DNA of 64,000 bases, from NCBI GenBank assembly GCA_910577235.1, contig CAJTMX010000001.1:62001-126000 (forward strand), given 5' to 3'. A program made the translations under genes and the position numbers. This document shows positions 52,045 through 60,695 of this stretch, piece after piece. Origin of the DNA: an uncultured Acetatifactor sp. (GTDB taxonomy: Bacteria; Bacillota; Clostridia; Lachnospirales; Lachnospiraceae). Position 1 is the stretch's first letter. The number at the start of each line of letters is the position of its first letter. The notes beneath the pieces are model-generated. The model saw only the letters and a list, made by a program, of their open reading frames with translations. It ran no database searches and was not told where the DNA came from.

Positions 52045-52995
52045 ATGGAAAATGAACGGAGTTTCCAGGGGGATGCCAGACGCCGGAGAGTACGGCGATT
52101 GAAAAGGATGATCGTTCTGACAGCGCTGATGTGGATGATTCTTCCCGTGGGACTTAGCATAGTACTCTTTGGAAAGGTAAGGGCGTTAAACGGGCAGCTG
52201 GTGGAGACGCAGGGGTATCTGCAGCGGATGGAGGAGGCGATAGCCCGGCAGGAACAGGCAGCCGGTGAAGAGCCGCCACCGGAGCAGCTCAGCAGGAAAG
52301 AGGTCATCGTGACGGCTCCCGTGGCTGGCGCGGACGGACAGAGCGAAGACGTGTCGGCGGTAGAACCGGAGGCGGCGCACAAAGTATATCTGACTTTTGA
52401 CGACGGTCCCAGCAAATATACGGAAGAGATTTTGGACATCCTTGACATATATGACGTGAAAGCAACTTTTTTTGTGTTGGGCAAGGAGAATGAATATTCT
52501 ATCGAGATGCTGAAGGAGATCGCGGAGCGGGGGCACACCGTTGGGATGCATTCCTATTCCCATAAATATGCGGATGTGTATCGCTCGGTGGATGATTTTT
52601 CTGCTGATTTTTATAAGATATATTCGTATATTTTGGAAAACACGGGAATACAGAGTATCTGCTACCGGTTTCCGGGGGGCAGTTCCAATACGATCAGCGA
52701 TATAGACATGCATGTATTCGCGGATTTTCTGGCGGAGCACGAGATTGAATTCTATGATTGGAATGTTTCGTCCGGTGACGGAGGCAGCGTACTGTTGGAT
52801 GTGGACACGCTGGTACAAAACTCCACCCGGGATATTGCGAGACATGAGACATCTATCATACTGATGCATGACGCGGCGTCCCGCTCTACCACAGTGGAGG
52901 CTTTGCCGCAGATCATAGAGAGTATTTTGGCGATGGAGGATACGGTCATACTGCCGATCACCGAGGACACCACGCCGGTTCATCATATTCATTAA
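52045..52995 (+). CDS. Membrane-anchored polysaccharide deacetylase
   Basis: A 316-aa protein with a basic start, a transmembrane helix (about 22-43), a coiled-coil linker, and a NodB domain at about 112-310. The metal and catalytic motifs are TFDDGPS (117-123, base D119), HSYSH (169-173), RFPGG (208-212), DWNVS and LMHDA. It likely removes acetyl groups from peptidoglycan or a surface glycan outside the cell. The start uses GGTTGGT-x-ATA, a weak site. The next gene is a bactofilin. Confidence 0.93.
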   Translation: MENERSFQGDARRRRVRRLKRMIVLTALMWMILPVGLSIVLFGKVRALNGQLVETQGYLQRMEEAIARQEQAAGEEPPPEQLSRKEVIVTAPVAGADGQSEDVSAVEPEAAHKVYLTFDDGPSKYTEEILDILDIYDVKATFFVLGKENEYSIEMLKEIAERGHTVGMHSYSHKYADVYRSVDDFSADFYKIYSYILENTGIQSICYRFPGGSSNTISDIDMHVFADFLAEHEIEFYDWNVSSGDGGSVLLDVDTLVQNSTRDIARHETSIILMHDAASRSTTVEALPQIIESILAMEDTVILPITEDTTPVHHIH

Positions 52996-53031
52996 GTGAT
53001 AGCAGATAAAACAGAATGGAGGAAGAGAAAC

Positions 53032-54084
53032 ATGGGATTTTTCTCAGATTTAAAAGAAGATCTGTCTCAGGCGGTCAATGAGTTGATGCCCGAGGAAGAG
53101 CAGACTCCGGAGGAAGGGTTTGGAGATATCAACGAGATGCTTGAGAGAGTGGATTCCATTGTGGTTGAGGATGTGGAGCAGGAGTCGGCCGAAACAGCAG
53201 AAGACGTTGCGGAAGGAATCGGTGAGGAATTGCCGGAGACATCGGCGCAGGAGTTCTATGGACAGCTCCAGGAGCCGCCTGTAGAGGAGCTTTACGGACA
53301 GGTTCCAGAGACATCTGCACAGGAGCCTGATGGGCAGATGTCAGAGGCATCCGAGCAGGAATCCGTGGAAGAGACCACATCCGTACAGAGTCTGGAGATG
53401 GAGCTGGCGGCCGCGTTGGAGGAGCCTTCAGGCGCGGAGCAGCCCGAAACGGATATGGATCTGGAAAAGATGTTGGAGAGCGCGCTGGCAGCCAACGACA
53501 TGAGCGCGGCGCCCATATATGAAGAAGAGACAGTAGCTGAAAATCAGAAGGAGACAAAGGGGGAATCAAAAGTGGCAGAGATGATTAACGCAAGGATGGT
53601 TTCGGATGAGACATCTTCTATTACGGCAGGTATGACTATCAACGGCGATGTGATTAGCGAGGGTTCGCTGGATCTGATCGGCTGTGTGAACGGCAATATC
53701 GAGATTCTGGGCAAGCTGAATGTGACCGGCTATATAAACGGCAATTCCAAGGCGGCGGAGATATACGCGGACAATGCCAAGATCAACGGTGAAGTTGTCA
53801 GCGAGGGTGCCGTGAAGATCGGTTCCAGCTCCGTAGTCATCGGCAACATTATTGCCACCAGCGCAGTCATAGCAGGCGCCGTCAAGGGCGATATCGATGT
53901 CAAAGGTCCCGTAATCCTGGATACTTCGGCTATCGTGATGGGTAATATCAAGTCCAAGTCCGTGCAGATCAACAACGGCGCGGTGATCGAGGGTATGTGT
54001 TCTCAGTGCTATGCGGAGGTGAACCCCATATCTTTCTTTGACGATTACAAGCCGGAAGTAAAGAAGGGTAAAAAGCAGGCTTAG
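53032..54084 (+). CDS. Bactofilin with long acidic N-terminal region
   Basis: A 350-aa protein. Residues 1-20 (MGFFSDLKEDLSQAVNELM) may form a membrane-binding amphipathic helix; about 20-180 is disordered, Glu/Pro-rich with repeats like ELYGQVPETSAQEPDGQM; and about 195-330 is the bactofilin beta-helix (GMTINGDVISEGSLDLIGC, GNIEILGKLNVTGYINGN). GGAGGAAGAGAAAC sets the start at 53032. It lies between a deacetylase and pyrH, 24 bases before the latter. Confidence 0.92.
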   Translation: MGFFSDLKEDLSQAVNELMPEEEQTPEEGFGDINEMLERVDSIVVEDVEQESAETAEDVAEGIGEELPETSAQEFYGQLQEPPVEELYGQVPETSAQEPDGQMSEASEQESVEETTSVQSLEMELAAALEEPSGAEQPETDMDLEKMLESALAANDMSAAPIYEEETVAENQKETKGESKVAEMINARMVSDETSSITAGMTINGDVISEGSLDLIGCVNGNIEILGKLNVTGYINGNSKAAEIYADNAKINGEVVSEGAVKIGSSSVVIGNIIATSAVIAGAVKGDIDVKGPVILDTSAIVMGNIKSKSVQINNGAVIEGMCSQCYAEVNPISFFDDYKPEVKKGKKQA

Positions 54085-54108
54085 TTCAGTGAAAGGAACG
54101 GGGAAAAT

Positions 54109-54804
54109 ATGCAGCGCATTTTGTTAAAACTGAGCGGCGAGGCTCTGGCGGGAGAGAAAAAGACCGGATTCGATGAGGAGACGGTCAAAGGCGTGGCATT
54201 ACAGGTGAAACAGCTGGTGGACGATGGTATTCAGGTAGGCATCGTGATCGGCGGAGGAAATTTCTGGCGCGGGCGTTCCAGTGAGAATATTGACCGCACC
54301 AAGGCCGATCAGATCGGTATGCTGGCAACGGTGATGAACTGTATCTATGTGTCGGAAATCTTCCGTTCCGTGGGGATGATGACAGGAATTTTGACTCCTT
54401 TTGAATGCGGTTCGTTTACAAAGCTATTTTCCAAGGACAGGGCCAACAAATATTTTGCCAAGGGTATTGTAGTCTTCTTTGCCGGGGGTACGGGACATCC
54501 CTATTTCTCCACGGATACCGGCGTGGTACTGCGGGCCATTGAGGTGGATGCGGATGTGATCCTGCTGGCCAAATCCATAGACGGAGTTTACGATGATGAC
54601 CCCAACAAGAATCCGGCGGCCAGGAAATACGATGAAGTGCCGATAGACGAAGTGATCGCCAAAAATCTACAGGTGGTGGATATGACAGCTTCCATAATGG
54701 CAAGGGACAACAGGATGCCCATGTGGGTATTTGGCTTAAATCAGGAAAACAGTATTGTGAACACGGTGAAGGGTAAATTTGACGGTACCAAAGTCACCGT
54801 ATAA
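54109..54804 (+). CDS. pyrH: UMP kinase
   Basis: Phosphorylates UMP to UDP; 231-aa amino-acid-kinase fold, hexameric in the family. LLKLSGEALAGEKKTGFD, IVIGGGNFWRGR, DQIGMLATVMN and FFAGGTGHPYFSTDT are the standard nucleotide and substrate loops, and DGVYDDDPNKNP the later one. AAGGAACGGGGAAAAT precedes the ATG. It begins the conserved chain pyrH-frr-uppS-cdsA-dxr-rseP. Confidence 0.97.
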   Translation: MQRILLKLSGEALAGEKKTGFDEETVKGVALQVKQLVDDGIQVGIVIGGGNFWRGRSSENIDRTKADQIGMLATVMNCIYVSEIFRSVGMMTGILTPFECGSFTKLFSKDRANKYFAKGIVVFFAGGTGHPYFSTDTGVVLRAIEVDADVILLAKSIDGVYDDDPNKNPAARKYDEVPIDEVIAKNLQVVDMTASIMARDNRMPMWVFGLNQENSIVNTVKGKFDGTKVTV

Positions 54805-54857
54805 AAACCAAATGCAATGACACGGACAGAGTCTGTGTTATGCGGAAAGAGGCAAGT

Positions 54858-55409
54858 ATGGATGCGAGATTGCAACAGTATGACGATAAAATGAGAAAGG
54901 CATATGAGTATCTGGAGTCCGACTACGGCACGATCAGAGCAGGGCGCGCCAATCCTCATGTGCTCGACAAGATACGTGTGAACTATTACGGTACACCTAC
55001 GCCGATTCAGCAGGTGGGTAATGTGACGGTGCCTGAGGCGCGGATCATTCAGATTGCTCCATGGGAGAGAAATATGCTGAAAGAGATCGAGAAGGCCATT
55101 CAGACCTCCGATCTGGGGATTAATCCTTCCAACGACGGCAGCGTGATCCGTCTGGTATTTCCGGAGTTGACAGAGGAGCGCAGAAAGGATCTGGTCAAGG
55201 AAGTCAAGAAGAAAGCTGAGGAGGGTAAGGTTGCGGTGCGCAACATCCGCAGAGACGGCAACGATTCCCTTAAGAAACTGGCCAAGACAGAGATTTCCGA
55301 GGACGAGATCAAGCAACTTGAAGAAAGCCTGCAGAAACTGACAGACAAGTATATCAAGGACATTGATGCTCTGATGGAGGTAAAATCCAAGGAGATCATG
55401 ACCGTATAA
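54858..55409 (+). CDS. frr: Ribosome recycling factor
   Basis: Splits post-termination ribosomes with EF-G; 183 aa, close to the usual 185. TIRAGRANPHVLDKI, VNYYGTPTPIQQV, NLGINPSNDG-like LGINPSNDGSVIRL and ISEDE are family hallmarks. GAGG before the ATG at 54858 sets the start; an earlier ATG six codons upstream has no site. Confidence 0.97.
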   Translation: MDARLQQYDDKMRKAYEYLESDYGTIRAGRANPHVLDKIRVNYYGTPTPIQQVGNVTVPEARIIQIAPWERNMLKEIEKAIQTSDLGINPSNDGSVIRLVFPELTEERRKDLVKEVKKKAEEGKVAVRNIRRDGNDSLKKLAKTEISEDEIKQLEESLQKLTDKYIKDIDALMEVKSKEIMTV

Positions 55410-55571
55410 GCGATGTGACACAGCACAATGGATAGTGGGGAGGGACAGTCGTCATCCGGCGGGGTGGGACTGCTCCCTTTCCATGCATTTACGGGTATAC
55501 ATGGACTGACGGAATATGCCAAGCCATGTCTGTAATATTCATGAGCGTAGGGATGAGGGAGCGAAGAGAGC

Positions 55572-56303
55572 ATGACAGAGAATGACAAAGAGGGATGGAA
55601 GATCCCGCCACATGTGGCAATTATTTTAGACGGCAACGGTCGTTGGGCGAAGTCCAAGGGAATGCCCCGGAACATGGGGCATGTGGAGGGAGCCAAGAAT
55701 GTGGAGGTGATCTGCGAGGAGGCATACCGCATGGGAATCCAGTATCTGACGGTGTATGCCTTTTCAACAGAGAACTGGACCCGCCCCAAGGATGAGGTGG
55801 ACGCGCTGATGCGCCTGCTGCGCAATTATATGAAGACCTGTCTGAAAACGGCGGAGAAAAACCGTATGTGCGTTCGGGTGCTGGGAGAGAAGTCCCGGCT
55901 GGATGAAGACATCAGGGTACGGATTCAGGAGCTGGAGGAGGCTACAAAGAATAATGACGGCCTTCATTTTCAGATTGCCATCAACTACGGAGGACGGGAC
56001 GAGATCGTCCGGGCCATGCGGCATATGGGGCAGGATATCCAGAGAGGTGTGTTAGCGCCCCGGGAAATCACGGAGCACACCGTTAGCGAGTATCTGGACA
56101 CGTATGATATCCCGGAACCGGATCTGCTGATCCGCACCTGCAATGAGCAGCGGATATCCAATTTTTTGCTGTGGCAATTGGCCTACACGGAATTTTACTT
56201 TACTCCGGTGGCCTGGCCAGACTTTGACAAGGGAGAATTGGCCAAGGCTATAGAGGCATATAATCATAGAGACAGGAGATATGGCAGGGTCTCCCAGGAG
56301 TGA
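55572..56303 (+). CDS. uppS: Isoprenyl (undecaprenyl) diphosphate synthase
   Basis: Builds the C55 carrier of peptidoglycan precursors by cis-condensation of IPP; 243 aa. HVAIILDGNGRWAK holds the catalytic Asp20, LTVYAFSTENWTRP and INYGGRDEIVRA follow, and PEPDLLIRTCNEQRISNFLLWQ (in pieces) is the RxSG/E-like end. It has 162 bases of leader after frr, with no recognised signal. Confidence 0.97.
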   Translation: MTENDKEGWKIPPHVAIILDGNGRWAKSKGMPRNMGHVEGAKNVEVICEEAYRMGIQYLTVYAFSTENWTRPKDEVDALMRLLRNYMKTCLKTAEKNRMCVRVLGEKSRLDEDIRVRIQELEEATKNNDGLHFQIAINYGGRDEIVRAMRHMGQDIQRGVLAPREITEHTVSEYLDTYDIPEPDLLIRTCNEQRISNFLLWQLAYTEFYFTPVAWPDFDKGELAKAIEAYNHRDRRYGRVSQE

Positions 56304-56367
56304 ACTTTTTCTACGAATAAAAGCGGCATCGCAGGTTATCTGTGATATGCGGAAATGAGGCAAACGA

Positions 56368-57198
56368 ATGTTTTGGACCAGACTCTTCAGCGGTATCGTC
56401 ATGGTGGTCGTAGCGCTGGCGACCATGTGGCTGGGCGGGCCTTATCTGGCAGGAATACTGCTGCTGATCTCCCTGGCGGGATTTCGGGAACTGACAAAGG
56501 CACAAAAGGTAAATACGGCGGAAAAAGGCTTTAACGGATTGGAGATTGCGGGGCTGGCAGGGGTGGTGCTCTACTATGCGGTCATGTATATCTGGCAGGA
56601 CACCACACTTTTGCTGATGTGCATCGTTTTGGTGTTTATGGCGGAGATGTTTCTGTATGTGGCTCTGTTCCCCAGATATCATGCGCGACAGGTGGTCGCG
56701 GCGGTTTTCTCTTTCCTGTATGCGCCGGTGATGCTCTCTTTTATGTATATGACGAGAGCGGGACGACTGGGTATATATCTGGTGTGGCTGATATTGATAA
56801 GCTCTTGGGGATGCGATACCTGTGCTTACTGCGTGGGTAAACTGATAGGCAGAAAAAAGATTTTTCCGGTTCTCAGTCCCCACAAGTCGTTGGAGGGTTG
56901 TATAGGCGGTGTGGCCGGGGCGGCGCTGTTGGGCGGGCTTTATGCCTATTTTGTGATAGAGCCGGTGGTTCCGGACGAAAAAGTGCTGTGGGTCATTGTG
57001 TTTATCAGCGCCGTGGGCGCGCTGATGTCCATGGTGGGCGATCTGGCGGCCTCCGCCATCAAGAGAAACTACGAGATTAAAGATTACGGGAAAATCCTGC
57101 CGGGTCATGGAGGTATTATGGACCGGTTTGACAGTGTGATCGTTACGGCTCCCATGATTTATTTTCTGTCTGTGCTGCTACTCAACGCGGCAAGATAA
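56368..57198 (+). CDS. cdsA: Phosphatidate cytidylyltransferase
   Basis: Makes CDP-diacylglycerol in the membrane; 276 aa with about seven to eight helices. The C-terminal signature S-x-IKRNYEIKDYGKILPGHGGIMDRFDS (in pieces) is clear. ATGAGG is before the start. It is followed by a 53-bp tandem repeat and dxr. Confidence 0.95.
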   Translation: MFWTRLFSGIVMVVVALATMWLGGPYLAGILLLISLAGFRELTKAQKVNTAEKGFNGLEIAGLAGVVLYYAVMYIWQDTTLLLMCIVLVFMAEMFLYVALFPRYHARQVVAAVFSFLYAPVMLSFMYMTRAGRLGIYLVWLILISSWGCDTCAYCVGKLIGRKKIFPVLSPHKSLEGCIGGVAGAALLGGLYAYFVIEPVVPDEKVLWVIVFISAVGALMSMVGDLAASAIKRNYEIKDYGKILPGHGGIMDRFDSVIVTAPMIYFLSVLLLNAAR

Positions 57199-57242
57199 CG
57201 GGACAACGCAATATCGCAGACAGCCGGCGGCGCCGAATACAG

Positions 57243-57450
57243 AATGATGTAATACCACAGGCATAGTAGGCGGTATGCGGGGAAGTGGATTACGGAATGA
57301 CGCAATACCGCGGGCATAGTAGGCGGTATGCGGGGAAGTGGATTACGGAATGACGCAATGCCGCGGGCATAGTAGGCGGTATGCGGGGAAGTGGATTGCT
57401 GAATGACGCAATGCCACTGGCACAGCCAGCGGTATGCAGGGAAGAGGATA
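57243..57450 (+). repeat. 53-bp tandem repeat, about four units, between cdsA and dxr
   Basis: The marker GCATAGTAGGCGGTATGC recurs with starts at 57261, 57314 and 57367, and a degenerate copy (GCACAGCCAGCGGTATGC) at 57420, all exactly 53 bases apart. Each unit has a hairpin, ATACCGC pairing with GCGGTAT across GGGCATAGTAG. The last unit, nearest dxr, is the most diverged. It lies within the predicted operon; there are no spacers, so it is not CRISPR. Confidence 0.9.
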
Positions 57451-57457
57451 GGGTAGG

Positions 57458-58603
57458 ATGAAGAGGATAGCAATACTGGGTTCCACCGGTTCCATCGGCA
57501 CACAGACCTTAGAGATCGTTAGAAATAACGGGGGGGAACTGGAGGTAGAAGCTCTGGCAGCAAGCAGCAATGTTGCCTTGATGGAGGAACAGATCAGGGA
57601 GTTCCATCCCCGGACAGTGGTCATGTGGTCTGAGGAGGCGGCAAAGGAACTGCGGATTCGTGTGGCGGACTGCAAGGTGCAGGTGCTGCAGGGTATGGAC
57701 GGACTGCTGGAGATCGCAGTTATGCCGCTAGTTCAGGTATTAGTTACGGCAATTGTGGGAATGATTGGTATCAGGCCCACTATAGCGGCTATCAAGGCCG
57801 GGAAGGATATTGCTCTGGCCAACAAGGAGACATTGGTATGCGCGGGGCATATCATTATGCCTCTGGCCCGAGAGTGCGGCGTGTCCATATTGCCTGTGGA
57901 CAGCGAACACAGCGCCATCTTTCAATCGCTGAACGGAGAACCCAGAGAGAGGATCAGCAGGATACTTCTAACTGCCTCGGGAGGGCCTTTTCGCGGAAAA
58001 ACAAGGGATCAATTGGAACAGATTAAGCCGGAGGACGCTTTGAAACATCCGAACTGGAACATGGGGAGAAAGATCACGATAGATTCTTCCACGCTGGTAA
58101 ATAAAGGGCTGGAGGTTATGGAGGCTAAATGGCTGTTTGATGTGGAGCCTTCCCGGATACAGGTAGTGGTGCATCCCCAGAGTATCATTCACTCCATGGT
58201 GGAGTTTATTGACGGAGCGGTGATTGCCCAGCTGGGAGTGCCGGATATGAAACTCCCTATTCAGTACGCTCTGACTTATCCGGACAGAACAGAGATGCGG
58301 GGCAACCGGGTTGACTTTTTCGACTTGGGCAGCGTGACCTTTGAGAAACCGGACATGGAGACGTTTCAAGGATTAAAACTGGCTTATCGGGCGCTGGAGC
58401 TGGGAGGCAGTATGCCCACGGTATACAATGCCGCCAATGAGAGGGCCGTAGCGCTGTTTTTGGAGCGCAGGATCGGATATTTGCGGATACCGGAGTTGAT
58501 ACAGAGCTGTATGGAACATCATACGATGGTGGAGGAACCCGATGTGGAGCAGATTCTGGCAGCCGAACAGAGCGTATATGACTATATAGGAGAGTTGGTG
58601 TGA
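57458..58603 (+). CDS. dxr: 1-deoxy-D-xylulose 5-phosphate reductoisomerase
   Basis: Second step of the MEP isoprenoid pathway; 381 aa. NADPH motif ILGSTGSIGTQTL is at the N-terminus; LPVDSEHSAIFQ (Asp/Glu metal ligands), NMGRKITIDSSTLVNKGLE and HPQSIIHSMVEF follow. GGGTAGG is the ribosome binding site, just after the tandem repeat. It ends seven bases before rseP. Confidence 0.97.
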   Translation: MKRIAILGSTGSIGTQTLEIVRNNGGELEVEALAASSNVALMEEQIREFHPRTVVMWSEEAAKELRIRVADCKVQVLQGMDGLLEIAVMPLVQVLVTAIVGMIGIRPTIAAIKAGKDIALANKETLVCAGHIIMPLARECGVSILPVDSEHSAIFQSLNGEPRERISRILLTASGGPFRGKTRDQLEQIKPEDALKHPNWNMGRKITIDSSTLVNKGLEVMEAKWLFDVEPSRIQVVVHPQSIIHSMVEFIDGAVIAQLGVPDMKLPIQYALTYPDRTEMRGNRVDFFDLGSVTFEKPDMETFQGLKLAYRALELGGSMPTVYNAANERAVALFLERRIGYLRIPELIQSCMEHHTMVEEPDVEQILAAEQSVYDYIGELV

Positions 58604-58610
58604 GAACGGT

Positions 58611-59675
58611 ATGACAACATTGATGACGTTTGTTTTATTTATCCTTATATTTGGCGTGGTGGTGATCTCACATGAATTCGGGCATTATCTGATCGCCAAA
58701 GCCAACGGTATACATGTGGTGGAATTTGCCATCGGTATGGGTCCCACTATTTTTTCCTGGAAAAAGAGGGAGACCAAATATTCCGTCAAACTGCTGCCTT
58801 TAGGCGGCGCCTGTATGTTTGAGGGGGAGGATGGTCTGAATACCCAGGAGGGTGAGAACACGGAGGGTTCCTTCCTTCACGCGAAGGTTTGGTCCAGAAT
58901 ATCCACAGTGCTGGCCGGGCCGGTATTCAACTTTATTCTTGGGATCATTATCGCTCTGATCCTGGCGGGGGTGATGGTGTTTTACGACCCGGTGATATCC
59001 GATGTGATAGACGGGGGAGCCGCCCAACAGGCGGGGCTTCAGGCAGGGGATGTGATCACGGCGCTGAACGGGGAAAAGGTGTATCTGCGGGATGAGGTGA
59101 CACTGTTTAACCGTGTCAACAACGGCAGGGAGTTCACTCTGGAATATGAGAGAGACGGACAGCGTTACACAGTCACCATGATCCCCACGTTGAATGAGGC
59201 CACTGGCGGCTATGCCATGGGTATCTATATCGGTGAGCCATTGAAAGCCGAAGGGCTGAACGTACTGAAATACGCATGGTATGAGATACGGTATTGCGTC
59301 CGCTCTACATGGCAGAGCCTGGGACTGATGCTGCGCGGGCAGGTGAAGAGGGACGAGGTGGCCGGTCCGGTGGGAATCGCCGTCAATGTGGTGGGCAAGA
59401 CCTATACCCAGGCAAAGCAGTACGGCTGGGAGACGGTAGCTCTGAACATGGGGTATATCACATTGCTGCTGACGATCAATCTTGGAATTCTGAATCTGCT
59501 GCCCATTCCCGCGTTGGACGGGGGCAGGCTGGTGTTTTTGCTGGTAGAGGTGGTCAGAGGTAAGCCGGTGCCGCCGGAAAAAGAAGGCATGGTACACTTT
59601 ATCGGCTTGGTGTTCTTTATGATTTTGATGGCAGTTGTATTCTTTAACGATCTTCGGAATATTTTCGGTTTCTAA
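58611..59675 (+). CDS. rseP: RseP-type intramembrane zinc metalloprotease (M50)
   Basis: A 354-aa site-2 protease. HEFGH (21-25) in the first helix binds zinc, one PDZ domain lies at about 120-200 (ISDVIDGGAAQQAGLQAGDV), and PALDGGR near the end gives the Asp ligand. It cuts membrane-bound anti-sigma factors or signal peptides in the plane of the membrane. It is the last gene of the chain. Confidence 0.95.
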   Translation: MTTLMTFVLFILIFGVVVISHEFGHYLIAKANGIHVVEFAIGMGPTIFSWKKRETKYSVKLLPLGGACMFEGEDGLNTQEGENTEGSFLHAKVWSRISTVLAGPVFNFILGIIIALILAGVMVFYDPVISDVIDGGAAQQAGLQAGDVITALNGEKVYLRDEVTLFNRVNNGREFTLEYERDGQRYTVTMIPTLNEATGGYAMGIYIGEPLKAEGLNVLKYAWYEIRYCVRSTWQSLGLMLRGQVKRDEVAGPVGIAVNVVGKTYTQAKQYGWETVALNMGYITLLLTINLGILNLLPIPALDGGRLVFLLVEVVRGKPVPPEKEGMVHFIGLVFFMILMAVVFFNDLRNIFGF

Positions 59676-59950
59676 TTTTCTGTTGGGATTCCGCCGGATC
59701 AGAGGGTCTTCTCTGACCGGCGGGAGAGACCTGTTGTGAAACGGATATGGGGATTTCTCCCGCATTTCAAGTAAAAATTATTGAATTATTTCCGCATTGG
59801 CGCTATTACACTTGTACTGATGTGTGTATTGGCATCAAAAGAGCGGAAATAGAACTTAAAACATCAGCGCTAAGACGGCGCGCGGAATAATGACTGTCGC
59901 AGTTAAAGGCGGTTTTAATTGCGGATAAAGAACTTAGAACGGAGGGTAAA

Positions 59951-60568
59951 ATGAGTATCATATCAAATTATATATGGGAGAAAGCAGCGGACGGCGGAAT
60001 AAATCCGGTGTCTCTGGTATTGCAGCAGGTAAAAATACGGGGACGGGAGATTGATCTGTTCTGTGTCTGTGACAGCTCTGATGAGAAGGAGGCAAGTATG
60101 ACGGAGCAGTTGACGGAATGGTTTCATCGGAAATGCCTGCCCGCCTGTGAGGGCAGGACAGCGCCTATGCCCCGGGATTTGTTGGAACCGGAGTTGCGTC
60201 GTGTCTGTGGGGAACTGCCCGGACAGGGGGCTTGGGGATACTGCGCGGCGCTGCTGGTGGGAAATACATTTTGCCTGTGCGGCCAGGGAGATGTGTCGGC
60301 GCAGCTAATAAATTACAGATACAATCATCCCCGGATAAAGAGGCTGTCAATACCGCTTTACGGCAGGATACAGCGGGGAGCGGGGCTATTGCTGCATACG
60401 CCGGAGCTTATCAGGGATCTCCGGCAGGAGGAAGTGTGCCAGATCCTGCACGGAAAGGGACTCTGCCAGGAGGAGGGTATCGGCAGAAGGTTGAGAGAGA
60501 TGTACCGGGAGGGACGCAGCCGGGGGAACAGAGGACCTGTGGGAGGAATATACTTGCAGGTGTTGTGA
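59951..60568 (+). CDS. PPM/PP2C-like protein, divergent, 205 aa
   Basis: I cannot identify it firmly. The order of elements (DLFCVCDSSDEKEAS, GYCAALLVGNTFCLCGQGDVSAQLI, RIQRGAGLLLHTPELIRDL) resembles the core of PPM phosphatases, where a beta strand with metal-binding Asp is followed by an ALLVG/G-D-S segment and LLLHTDGL. The metal ligands DG and DN are not kept, so it is probably inactive or only phosphatase-like. The kinase gene starts 128 bases later, which supports a phosphorylation-linked role. ACGGAGGGTAAA precedes the ATG. The 275 bases before it contain a 7+5-bp hairpin at 59691-59723. Confidence 0.6.
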   Translation: MSIISNYIWEKAADGGINPVSLVLQQVKIRGREIDLFCVCDSSDEKEASMTEQLTEWFHRKCLPACEGRTAPMPRDLLEPELRRVCGELPGQGAWGYCAALLVGNTFCLCGQGDVSAQLINYRYNHPRIKRLSIPLYGRIQRGAGLLLHTPELIRDLRQEEVCQILHGKGLCQEEGIGRRLREMYREGRSRGNRGPVGGIYLQVL

Positions 60569-60587
60569 GCGGGAAAAACAGTAGTAT

Positions 60588-60666
60588 TTAGGCAATTGCG
60601 AAACCTCTATGTCCTGGTGACGGAGCTGGTCAAAATAGACAAAAACGGAGTTTCGCAATTACCTAA
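60588..60666. repeat. Short fold-back element, 79 bp, sharing terminal arms with 34.3 kb
   Basis: TTAGGCAATTGCGAAAC (60588-60604) and GTTTCGCAATTACCTAA (60650-60666) are inverted with one mismatch. The arms match the element at 34292-34510 (GGTAATTGCGAAACT). It lies between the phosphatase-like and kinase genes. Confidence 0.85.
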
Positions 60667-60695
60667 CAGAATATAAAAATAAGAGGGAATAAGGT

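Noticed and set aside
57243..57450. CRISPR array
   Set aside because: Units are contiguous without unique spacers and no cas genes are near.
57159..57503. Minus-strand open frame across the 53-bp repeats
   Set aside because: It is produced by the repeat itself and overlaps cdsA and dxr; no start signal.
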